This document shows positions 1 to 6,027 of a DNA stretch of 6,747 nt, one piece after another. Positions within the stretch are counted from its first letter, which is position 1; each line of letters opens with the position of its first letter. The position numbers and the translations under genes were made by a program. Source of the stretch: an uncultured marine group I thaumarchaeote (GTDB lineage Archaea > Thermoproteota > Nitrososphaeria > Nitrososphaerales > Nitrosopumilaceae); NCBI GenBank assembly GCA_902512865.1, contig CABXKZ010000024.1:1-6747 (forward strand). Reading direction: 5' to 3'. The notes under the pieces were generated by a model, which saw only the letters and a program-made list of their open reading frames with translations, did not search any database and was not told the origin of the DNA.

Positions 1-1
1 G

Positions 2-814
2 AAAGGAAAAGTTAACGATCATTCTGAAATACTTGCACAAACTGTATCTCATGGTGGAAATGTAACCTTCTCCAAAGGAATGTCCTCAACTAATGCAATC
101 AGACACTCTAGCAAAACTTCTGAACCATCAATAAAATTAGGATCATTATCTATTAACCTTCCACGTTTAGCACTTGAATCAAGTAAAGATGAAACCTACT
201 TCAGAGCTAGACTTGTACTACTAATGAAACCTGCAATTGCTGCAATGGCAACACGCAACAAAGATGTTTCTGATCTAATTAGACGTGGTGTAAATCCTAT
301 ACTTGCAGAAAAAACTCAATTTATGCAAAAAAATAATTCTTCTTTAATTCTTAATCTTGTCGGATTGAAAGAAGCTGTTTACAAAATACTTGGACATAAA
401 GATGATAAAGAAGGAAAAGAAATTCTAAACAAAGTCTTAGAAACCGCAGTTGACATTGCACATAAAAAAGGTCAAGAGATGGGAATTGATGTATCTATTG
501 CAATGGTTGATAGTGATGAATTAACAAGATTTGTTATACTTGATAGTGAAAAATATGGTAAGAACTCAATAATGGACGTCTTAGACGGCAATCTTTATTC
601 TCAAGGATTGGAATTAAACTATGTTGAACTCGGTAAATTAACTGCTAAAAGTGATATTATATCTGAATATAACAAAATCTCAAAGACATTAGACGGCGGC
701 TTACTTGTAAAACTTCCATTTGATCCAAAAGCCAAGGAAGACGATATAAAAAAGGCGATTGAAAAAGCATCTTCACTAATTTCGTCATTCAAACCAATTA
801 AACACACAAAATAA
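2..814 (+). CDS. NrdD-like protein lacking radical and zinc sites (5' end outside window)
   Basis: The frame is open from the left edge to TAA at 812-814, giving 270 visible residues, so the gene almost certainly starts upstream; the ATG at 80 is internal. The visible part follows the order of conserved blocks of anaerobic ribonucleotide reductase NrdD: GSLSINLPRLALES (about nt 140-181), NLVGLKEAVYKILG (351-392), an amphipathic helix then DELTRFVILDSEKYG (519-563; compare the family's 'RF..iD...FG'), and LDGGLLVKLPFD (691-726; compare the family's 'LaNGG'). NrdD proteins next carry a four-Cys zinc site and a glycyl-radical loop (RV.GY type); here the protein ends about 30 residues after LDGG without them. 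No cysteine is visible, and where NrdD has the active-site Cys (GCR motif just before NLPR) this protein reads GMSS. I infer a catalytically dead paralogue with a possible structural or regulatory role. The unseen N-terminus could hold an ATP-cone or other cysteines. Family assignment is by remembered motifs, not a search. Confidence 0.72.
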   Translation, partial: KGKVNDHSEILAQTVSHGGNVTFSKGMSSTNAIRHSSKTSEPSIKLGSLSINLPRLALESSKDETYFRARLVLLMKPAIAAMATRNKDVSDLIRRGVNPILAEKTQFMQKNNSSLILNLVGLKEAVYKILGHKDDKEGKEILNKVLETAVDIAHKKGQEMGIDVSIAMVDSDELTRFVILDSEKYGKNSIMDVLDGNLYSQGLELNYVELGKLTAKSDIISEYNKISKTLDGGLLVKLPFDPKAKEDDIKKAIEKASSLISSFKPIKHTK

Positions 815-833
815 ATTTCCATTAGGAATTTTT
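813..833 (+). terminator. Possible hairpin plus T-tract terminator after the NrdD-like gene
   Basis: Starting in the stop codon, AAATTTCC pairs with GGAATTT (one bulged T) around an ATTA loop, followed by more Ts to 833. Archaeal termination depends mainly on T-tracts, so the Ts may matter more than the stem. A second T-rich stretch (861-882) lies just downstream. The stem is short and AT-rich and could arise by chance. Confidence 0.35.
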
Positions 834-954
834 AGGCATGAAACTTTAAGTAAATAGCATTCTTGCTTTTGTACTACTTTCTGATCCGAAATTCGTTTCG
901 ATCAATTTTGAAATTAAAACTAAAACTTGATTTTACAATTATCACTATGAAAAT

Positions 955-962
955 CTATAAAA
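955..962 (+). promoter_or_regulatory. Candidate distal TATA box for nrdJ (CTATAAAA)
   Basis: CTATAAAA is a good archaeal TATA match. At the usual spacing it would start transcription near 985 and give a leader of about 80 nt that contains the whole inverted repeat 1012-1063. This is an alternative to the box at 1026-1033; the sequence alone does not decide between them. Confidence 0.35.
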
Positions 963-1011
963 CGCTACGAAATTTTTCGTTGTGAAATTAATTTACCCAT
1001 TGTTGCAAAAT

Positions 1012-1063
1012 TAATCCCCAAAGAATTTTTAAGCTGTTCTGTTTAAGATGTTCTTGGGGATTA
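1012..1063 (+). promoter_or_regulatory. Inverted repeat around TATA-like box at the nrdJ start
   Basis: TAATCCCCAAAGAA (1012-1025) is complementary to TTCTTGGGGATTA (1051-1063): 13 base pairs including five G:C, with a single extra A in the left arm. The 25-nt interval contains TTTTTAAG (1026-1033), a TATA-like box that would place the transcript start near 1056, inside the right arm. GGGGAT in the right arm lies 5 nt before the TTG start codon and could act as a weak ribosome-binding site. As DNA this arrangement fits an operator covering the BRE/TATA and start site. As RNA, if transcription starts upstream (TATA at 955), it would be a hairpin hiding the start region of nrdJ. I do not recognise it as a known family. 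Confidence 0.5.
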
Positions 1064-1066
1064 TAA

Positions 1067-3721
1067 TTGGTTGAAAATTCACAGATAGAGTCATCTTTCG
1101 CGGAAATACGAAAGAGAAATGGAGTCACAACAAAGTTTGATCAGGATAAGATTACAACTGCGATCTATAAAGCACTACTTGCAACCAGTGAAGGCGATCG
1201 TGATCTTGCACAAACCCTAACCGACGGTGTTCTAAGCAAGTTATCATCTCAAGGATTTGGTACTGAAAATCCTCCAAGCGTTGAAGATATTCAAGATATG
1301 GTGGAATCAACCTTGATAGAACAAGGACACAGTGAGATTGCAAAATCATACATCCTGTATAGACACGAGAGACGAAAGATTCGTGATGAGAAGATGAAGG
1401 TTCTTAACACAAAAACACTTGATCCTGTTTCAAAAGACTTTGATCTCAATTGTCTTCGAGTCTTAGCATCTAGATATCTCTTCAGAAATAATAAAAATGA
1501 GATTACTGAAAATCCAACTCAATTATTTGAAAGAGTTGCAGTTCTAATTGGAATTGGTGATCTTTTACATGATTCATCTATTTTCAATGCAGCGGGTAAT
1601 ACTCCACAAAATATTGAAGAAGCAAAAGAATATCTTACAAAATTAGATCAATTCAATTACAAATTCAAAATTGATGAATATTATCTCAACCAATATCATT
1701 TTAGAGGTTTAGTAAATGGTTATATCGATATTGCACAAAAAGGTCAGGCAAAGATTAGCTTTAAAGATCTATTAACAAAACTTGCAGCAAAAGAATTTAC
1801 AAATTATGGTGCAAGAATTACCGAATACTTTGATTTAATGGTAAACCAAGTTTTCTTACCAAACTCACCTACTATGATGAATGCTGGTGGACGTCTTGGA
1901 CAGCTATCTGCATGTTTCGTGTTAGGAATGCCTGATGACATGGCACAAATAATGAAGACAACATCTGATGCTGCACTAATCTTCAAATCAGGTGGTGGTG
2001 TTGGAATTAATTATTCAGAATTAAGAGAAGAAGGTGATATTGTTGCATCTACATCTGGCGTTGCTTCTGGTCCTGTATCATTCATGAATATCATCAATAC
2101 TGTTACAGATGTAATCAAACAAGGGGGAAAGAGAAGAGGTGCAAACATGGGAATCATGGATGTATCTCATCCAGACATTGAGAAATTTATTACTAACAAA
2201 ACAGAACCTGGTGTTCTAGAGAACTTTAATGTCAGTGTTGGAATTTGGGGTGACTTTTGGAATGCACTTGTAGACAGTCAAGATGGTATGTATACACTAC
2301 GAAGTACTCGAGATCAAAGTCCAGTACGTGAAATCAATGCACATCATCTAATTGATCTTATTGCAACCTCTGCATGGAAAAGTGCAGAACCTGGTTTAAT
2401 TTTCTTTGACTTAATTAACAAGTACAATGTATTTGCTAAAGCACGTGGTGGACCACTTAAAGCAACAAACCCATGTGGCGAACAAAGTCTCTATCCTTAC
2501 GAATCTTGTAATTTAGGATCAATTAATTTAGCAAATCTCACAAAACGAACAGCAGATGGACAATATGAATTTGATTGGCAAAAATATGAAGAAATTATTA
2601 GAAAGACAACTCGATTCTTAGATAATGTAATTGATGTAAATCATTATCCGGTTCCAGAGATTAATGTTGCATCAAAAGAATCACGAAGAATTGGTCTTGG
2701 TGTAATGGGTGTTGCAGACTTGTTATACAAATTACGAATTTCCTACAACTCAAGAGAAGGTTACGAGTTTATGGGTAAACTATCTGAAGCATTATCATAT
2801 TATTCAATGGAAGAAAGTGTTGCTTTAGCACAATCTCGTGGAGCATTCCCGCTTTGTTCAAAGACAGAATATCCTGAAGGTAAAATTCCAATTGCTGGAT
2901 ATTATGAAAAACCAAAACAAAGACATTATTATGATTGGGATGCTCTAATTACAAAAATCCAGAAACACGGAGTTAGACATGTTCTTACAACTACTGTTGC
3001 GCCAACAGGAACATTATCTATGTTAGCAGATTGTTCAAATGGAATGGAACCAACATTTGCTCTTGTATTTGAAAAACGTGTCACTGTTGGAAGATTCTTT
3101 TATACAAATAAAATATTTGAAGAAGTTCTAAAGGAAAATGGTCTTTACAGTGAGGAATTATTGGCAAAAGTTGCTGATAACTATGGTTCAGTAAAAGGAC
3201 TTGATGAAATTCCAGAATGGATTCAGAACATCTTTGTTACTGCAATGGATATTCACTGGACTGATCATTTAATGGCTCAGTCAGTATGGCAAGACTGGAT
3301 TGGAAATGCTATTGCAAAGACAATCAATATGCCAAATGATGTTTCTGCCGAAGATGTCAAAGCAGCGTATCTGTTGGCTCATGAATTAGGTCTAAAAGGA
3401 ATTACCGTTTATCGTGATGGTTCAAGACATAAACAGGTACTTCACATGACAGGTGAAAACTCTCAAAAAACATTTGAAGTTACTGCTACTGACTATCTGC
3501 ATGATTATATTACAAATAACATCAAAAACCCCTATATCCTAAAACAGATTAACGACGCACTCAAAGTTACTACACCACAAGAACTTCCTCGAAAAGATCA
3601 TGTAATGGCAGAACCTGAAATAGAAGAAAAACTATGCCCAACCTGTAAGAATACTCTTGTCTTAACTGAGGGTTGTCACATTTGTATTGAATGTGGATAT
3701 AGTGGATGTACTTCTGGATAA
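1067..3721 (+). CDS. nrdJ: Class II (adenosylcobalamin-dependent) ribonucleoside reductase
   Basis: This cytoplasmic enzyme reduces ribonucleotides to deoxyribonucleotides using a radical generated from adenosylcobalamin. The start is TTG: the preceding codon is TAA, and no in-frame ATG precedes the ATP-cone, which begins near residue 14 (IRKRNGVTTKFDQDKI) and runs to about 105. The catalytic barrel follows: PNSPTMMNAG at 265-274, SACFVLG with Cys283, NPCGEQ at 468-473 with the thiyl-radical Cys470, Asn468 and Glu472, then Cys481. The spacing of 283, 470 and 481 matches the redox-pair and radical cysteines of Thermotoga NrdJ. APTGTLSMLADCSNGMEP is at 645-662 and GITVYRDGSR at 778-787. The C-terminal tail carries CPTC (857-860), CHIC (870-873), C876 and C881, a zinc-ribbon-like or thiol-relay tail typical of the family. 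At 884 residues it looks complete and functional. The ATP-cone implies dATP/ATP activity control. No separate radical-generating subunit is seen here, as expected for class II. Confidence 0.95.
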   Translation: MVENSQIESSFAEIRKRNGVTTKFDQDKITTAIYKALLATSEGDRDLAQTLTDGVLSKLSSQGFGTENPPSVEDIQDMVESTLIEQGHSEIAKSYILYRHERRKIRDEKMKVLNTKTLDPVSKDFDLNCLRVLASRYLFRNNKNEITENPTQLFERVAVLIGIGDLLHDSSIFNAAGNTPQNIEEAKEYLTKLDQFNYKFKIDEYYLNQYHFRGLVNGYIDIAQKGQAKISFKDLLTKLAAKEFTNYGARITEYFDLMVNQVFLPNSPTMMNAGGRLGQLSACFVLGMPDDMAQIMKTTSDAALIFKSGGGVGINYSELREEGDIVASTSGVASGPVSFMNIINTVTDVIKQGGKRRGANMGIMDVSHPDIEKFITNKTEPGVLENFNVSVGIWGDFWNALVDSQDGMYTLRSTRDQSPVREINAHHLIDLIATSAWKSAEPGLIFFDLINKYNVFAKARGGPLKATNPCGEQSLYPYESCNLGSINLANLTKRTADGQYEFDWQKYEEIIRKTTRFLDNVIDVNHYPVPEINVASKESRRIGLGVMGVADLLYKLRISYNSREGYEFMGKLSEALSYYSMEESVALAQSRGAFPLCSKTEYPEGKIPIAGYYEKPKQRHYYDWDALITKIQKHGVRHVLTTTVAPTGTLSMLADCSNGMEPTFALVFEKRVTVGRFFYTNKIFEEVLKENGLYSEELLAKVADNYGSVKGLDEIPEWIQNIFVTAMDIHWTDHLMAQSVWQDWIGNAIAKTINMPNDVSAEDVKAAYLLAHELGLKGITVYRDGSRHKQVLHMTGENSQKTFEVTATDYLHDYITNNIKNPYILKQINDALKVTTPQELPRKDHVMAEPEIEEKLCPTCKNTLVLTEGCHICIECGYSGCTSG

Positions 3722-3734
3722 GAAAATAACAACA

Positions 3735-3742
3735 TTTTAGAA
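3735..3742 (+). promoter_or_regulatory. Possible TATA box for the glycoside-hydrolase-like gene
   Basis: TTTTAGAA begins exactly 30 nt before the TTG start at 3765, the same spacing as the clearer box in front of rps19e, and fits a leaderless transcript. The region is AT-rich, so chance occurrence is likely enough to keep confidence low. Confidence 0.3.
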
Positions 3743-3764
3743 TACATATTCATTTCAACTCTTA

Positions 3765-4889
3765 TTGAATAGTAAAATTATTGGAATTGTAATCTTAGTC
3801 GTTGCAATAGGTGGTTCATCTGCTTATTTTCTAACAAAAAGTGACTCAATTGATACTATCTCACCACAGAGTGACCAGATATCTCAAAACGAAAAGATTG
3901 GTCTAGTGATTAATACCATAAACCCACCAACAAGTATTGCTGATATAGAAAACTCATACAAAATTGTCTCAACATCTGGAATTGGACGCACAAATCTGTA
4001 TGTACATTGGGATCAATTGGAACCTGAAAAAGGAAACTTTGATTGGCGTGTTACTGACATCATGATGAAACTAAATGAAAAATATAATCTCAAAACAACA
4101 TTATATTTCTCAGTAATCAATGCAGATAGGTTGGGTCCATTTCCATCATGGATGGGTAACCAAATAATTGGAAAATCTCTTGAGACTGACACTGTTAGAG
4201 TATTAGATGCAATTCTTTCTAGATATGAAAATATAGACTATGTAATATTTGCAGCAGACATTGATTATTACTTACAGAGAGGAACTGGTACAATTCCGTC
4301 CTTTGTGGAATTTTTTAATAATATCTCATCGGAAATCAAATCAAACCATCCTGATGTAAAAATTGGAAATAGTCTATCACTTGAAAATGTCATTAACAAA
4401 GACCTGGTTCCAAATGGTGTGCGTGAATTAACTCCTCAATTAGAAATGGGTGATTTTATAGCTCTCTCATACAAACCTACAGATATAGTTGGTGACATTG
4501 ACAGAACTCCACTGGAGGCTATAGGTGATCTTGAAAAAACTCTGGAAATATTTTCTTCACAAAAATTGGCATTTTTTGAAATTAGTTGGAGTACATCTGA
4601 ATTTGTTAATGGATATGATATACATCAAGAACAATTCATCAAATCCAGCTTAAACTTTTTTGAAGAAAATGAATCACAAATTGAATTTTTCACTGTTTCT
4701 CGATTGTTTGATAAACCAAAAGGAAGTTGTATATCTCAAGACATACAAAGTATAGGAGGTTCTGGTTTTTCAAGTAATTCATTTCGTTTAGAAAGAATTG
4801 ATGAATATCTCTGCAATTCTGGATTAATAGATACAAATCAAAATGCAAAACCAGCATGGGAACAACTAAAAACAAATATCCCACAATAA
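3765..4889 (+). CDS. Membrane-anchored or secreted TIM-barrel glycoside hydrolase-like protein
   Basis: Exact function not recognised. The N-terminus has Lys4, then a hydrophobic stretch (about 5-22) with no lipobox cysteine, so it is an uncleaved anchor or Sec signal; the rest should be extracytoplasmic. The start is TTG: the next methionine is near residue 100, after the signal. HWDQLEPEKGNFDW (81-94) is the hallmark of clan GH-A type barrels ('W..lEp..G.ydW'), followed by strand-helix units such as LKTTLYFSVIN (109-119), IDYVIFAADIDYYL (157-170), MGDFIALSYKP (228-238) and KLAFFEISWSTSE (267-279). In this fold the acid/base usually sits in a GNEVD-like motif after strand 4; here it reads AADID (163-167), so Asn-Glu is replaced by Ala-Asp. 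A Glu at the nucleophile position (Glu272) is kept. Cys322 and Cys350 could form a disulfide. Reduced or changed catalysis is an inference. It ends 4 nt before nep1, suggesting co-transcription. Confidence 0.65.
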   Translation: MNSKIIGIVILVVAIGGSSAYFLTKSDSIDTISPQSDQISQNEKIGLVINTINPPTSIADIENSYKIVSTSGIGRTNLYVHWDQLEPEKGNFDWRVTDIMMKLNEKYNLKTTLYFSVINADRLGPFPSWMGNQIIGKSLETDTVRVLDAILSRYENIDYVIFAADIDYYLQRGTGTIPSFVEFFNNISSEIKSNHPDVKIGNSLSLENVINKDLVPNGVRELTPQLEMGDFIALSYKPTDIVGDIDRTPLEAIGDLEKTLEIFSSQKLAFFEISWSTSEFVNGYDIHQEQFIKSSLNFFEENESQIEFFTVSRLFDKPKGSCISQDIQSIGGSGFSSNSFRLERIDEYLCNSGLIDTNQNAKPAWEQLKTNIPQ

Positions 4890-4893
4890 TCAA

Positions 4894-5562
4894 ATGCTTT
4901 ACATCATTCTAGCAGAATCATCTCTTGAACTAATACCTAAAAAAATACATAATCATCCTTCTGTGACATCATATTCAAAGAAATTTAAAAAAAATTCTTC
5001 TAATACATTACTCGATAATTCCTGGCATTTTGGTGCTATGAAAGGACTTGATAATGAAATTAAACGTGGAAGACCTGATATCATACATTTAACATTACTC
5101 TCTCTCTGCACAACTCCTGTGTTTTATAAAAATAAAATCAAAATCTTTATTCATACTGTAAATGATGAAGTTATTTCTATTAACAATAACACTCGTTTAC
5201 CAAAATCTTACCATAGATTTCAGGGATTGATGGAAAAATTATTCCTTACCAAAAAAATTGAATCTGAAGATGAAATTCTAATGGAAATGAAAAATTCTTC
5301 CTTATCTCAATTGATATCAAAAATCAAACCAACTCAAATAATTGGATTAACAACCCAAGGTCAAAAAACTAGTCTTGATAAATTGGTTGAACAAATTGAA
5401 GAAAACTCATGTATCATACTAGGTGGATTTCAAAAAGGTCATTTTAATAATGAAACCGATAAAATCATAGACAAATCATTTTCAATAAATGATTCATCTT
5501 TAGAAGCTCATCTTGTTGCAAGTAGACTTGCTTATGAATATGAAAAAACCATTTTTATTTAG
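4894..5562 (+). CDS. nep1: Nep1/Emg1 rRNA pseudouridine N1-methyltransferase
   Basis: This SPOUT-class, SAM-dependent methyltransferase acts in ribosome small-subunit biogenesis; the archaeal enzyme N1-methylates a conserved pseudouridine of 16S rRNA as a homodimer. Visible family blocks: LAESSLELIP (7-16) then HPSV (21-24), RGRPDIIHLTLL (58-69) with the Arg/Asp/His of the RNA-binding face, LPKSYHRFQGLMEKLF (102-117; compare eukaryotic 'iPRTf.RFcGLM'), and GGFQKGHF (177-184) with the following SFSINDSSLEAHLVASRLAYEYE, which belong to the knotted SAM-binding region. The length of 222 residues is normal for archaeal Nep1. The ATG is immediately followed by the first beta strand, supporting this start. 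No Shine-Dalgarno is visible. The gap to the upstream stop is 4 nt, so it probably shares a transcript with the glycoside-hydrolase-like gene; a run of eight Ts follows. Confidence 0.93.
   Translation: MLYIILAESSLELIPKKIHNHPSVTSYSKKFKKNSSNTLLDNSWHFGAMKGLDNEIKRGRPDIIHLTLLSLCTTPVFYKNKIKIFIHTVNDEVISINNNTRLPKSYHRFQGLMEKLFLTKKIESEDEILMEMKNSSLSQLISKIKPTQIIGLTTQGQKTSLDKLVEQIEENSCIILGGFQKGHFNNETDKIIDKSFSINDSSLEAHLVASRLAYEYEKTIFI
5552..5562 (+). promoter_or_regulatory. Possible TATA element for tRNA-Gly
   Basis: TTTTTATTTAG at the end of nep1 is centred about 28 nt before the tRNA 5' end, the normal distance for an archaeal tRNA promoter with a very short leader. If correct, the tRNA promoter overlaps the last codons of nep1. 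The assignment is weak because the sequence is AT-rich. Confidence 0.3.
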
Positions 5563-5567
5563 GTAAA

Positions 5568-5575
5568 TTTTTTTT
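5568..5575 (+). terminator. T-tract terminator after nep1
   Basis: Eight consecutive Ts lie 5 nt after the nep1 stop and before the tRNA. T-runs of this kind are the usual archaeal intrinsic termination signal. There is no associated stem. Confidence 0.45.
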
Positions 5576-5584
5576 AATCCTTAT

Positions 5585-5658
5585 GCAGTCATAGTATAGC
5601 CTGGTTAGTATTCGGGGTTTCCAACCCTGTGACGCGGGTTCGAATCCCGCTGACTGCA
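5585..5658 (+). tRNA. tRNA-Gly (anticodon UCC)
   Basis: A full cloverleaf can be drawn. The acceptor stem GCAGTCA (5585-5591) pairs perfectly with TGACTGC (5651-5657), and the discriminator is A (5658). The D-stem is GTAT/GTAT with two G:T wobbles and a GG-containing loop. The anticodon stem CGGGG/CCCTG has loop TTTCCAA, with anticodon TCC at 5620-5622, which reads GGA (and GGG by wobble) as glycine. The T-stem GCGGG/CCCGC is perfect, with loop TTCGAAT. The variable loop has 4 nt. There is no intron, and CCA is not encoded, so it must be added after transcription. The gene sits between nep1 (22 nt upstream) and rnp4 (39 nt downstream). Confidence 0.96.
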
Positions 5659-5697
5659 TATATTAATTTATTTTGTAACATTTCAAATAGATACATA

Positions 5698-5997
5698 ATG
5701 AAAAACTCCAAAAAACAGATTGCCACAAGACGTATAGAAATTCTATTTAACAATGCATTATCTAATGCAAAAAATAATCCTGGATTGGCTCAAAGACAGG
5801 CTGAAATTGCTAAAAAAATTAGTTTGAAATTTAAAATTAAGATGCCTTTTGAAGTTAGTTCCAGTTTCTGTAAAAATTGTAAAAAATTTATTGCTCCTGG
5901 GATCGCATCAAAAATTCGTCTTGGGTCAAAACCAAAATCCATACGAATAACTTGTACGTATTGTAATCACACGTATCGTAAGATAATTTCTCAATGA
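5698..5997 (+). CDS. rnp4: RNase P protein component 4 (Rpp21/Rpr2 family)
   Basis: This is a protein subunit of archaeal ribonuclease P, the ribonucleoprotein that removes 5' leaders from precursor tRNAs; in the family it pairs with Rpp29 on the specificity domain of the RNA. The 99-residue protein has an N-terminal helical part (about 5-45) with the family-like stretch ATRRIEILFNNA and a later AEIAKKISLKFKIKMP. A zinc ribbon follows, with FCKNCKKFIAPG (Cys58, Cys61) and ITCTYCNHTYRKI (Cys86, Cys89), and the basic linker RLGSKPKS lies between the knuckles. The frame is open 23 codons further upstream to an ATG at 5629, but that start lies inside the tRNA and adds non-family sequence, so I chose the ATG at 5698. 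An AT-rich TATA-like stretch (5667-5674) sits about 30 nt upstream, fitting a leaderless message; read-through from the tRNA is the alternative. Confidence 0.9.
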   Translation: MKNSKKQIATRRIEILFNNALSNAKNNPGLAQRQAEIAKKISLKFKIKMPFEVSSSFCKNCKKFIAPGIASKIRLGSKPKSIRITCTYCNHTYRKIISQ

Positions 5998-6005
5998 TTT
6001 ATAAG
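5998..6005 (+). promoter_or_regulatory. TATA box of rps19e
   Basis: TTTATAAG, directly after the rnp4 stop, begins 30 nt before the TTG of rps19e. That places the expected transcript start on or next to the start codon, so the mRNA is probably leaderless. This is the clearest promoter-like match in the window and supports the TTG start. Confidence 0.55.
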
Positions 6006-6027
6006 ACGATTATCAAAATTTTTTCCA

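Larger units (their letters stand above)
815..1066 (+). other. Intergenic region rich in inverted repeats before nrdJ
   Basis: This 252-nt gap has no convincing ORF. It holds a terminator-like hairpin (813-833); a stem at 883-903 (GATCCGAAA / TTTCGATC, one bulge) with a TTCG loop; an AT-rich stem pairing 901-909 with 922-931 (one bulged C); a short near-palindrome ACGAAATTTTTCGT at 967-980; and the long inverted repeat 1012-1063 described separately. The words CGAAATT (887 and 968) and GAAATTAA (910 and 984) each occur twice, which may be the remains of a degenerate direct repeat. Two TATA-like boxes (955-962 and 1026-1033) could drive nrdJ. I see no B12-box-like element and no NrdR-box pair. 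An unannotated small RNA is possible but not shown. Confidence 0.5.

Noticed and set aside
80..814. ATG at 80 as the true start of the first gene
   Set aside because: The frame is open all the way to the left edge, and the NrdD-like homology implies a long N-terminal barrel upstream; the gene is treated as cut by the window.
967..996. ACGAAATTTTTCGT and AAATTAATTT palindromes as separate operators
   Set aside because: They are short and AT-rich and expected by chance in this composition; mentioned only as part of the intergenic description.
815..1066. Cobalamin riboswitch or NrdR box controlling nrdJ
   Set aside because: No B12-box-like element or pair of NrdR-type palindromes was found; the inverted repeat at 1012-1063 is different in sequence and layout.
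619..4893. Minus-strand open frames at 619-822, 1152-1349, 1804-1986 and 4690-4893
   Set aside because: Each is 60-67 codons long and lies wholly or almost wholly antisense to a well-supported + strand gene, with no recognisable domain; shadows of the coding strand.
5629..5697. N-terminal extension of rnp4 from ATG 5629
   Set aside because: It lies inside the tRNA-Gly gene, and the extra residues do not resemble the RNase P component 4 family, which starts well at ATG 5698.
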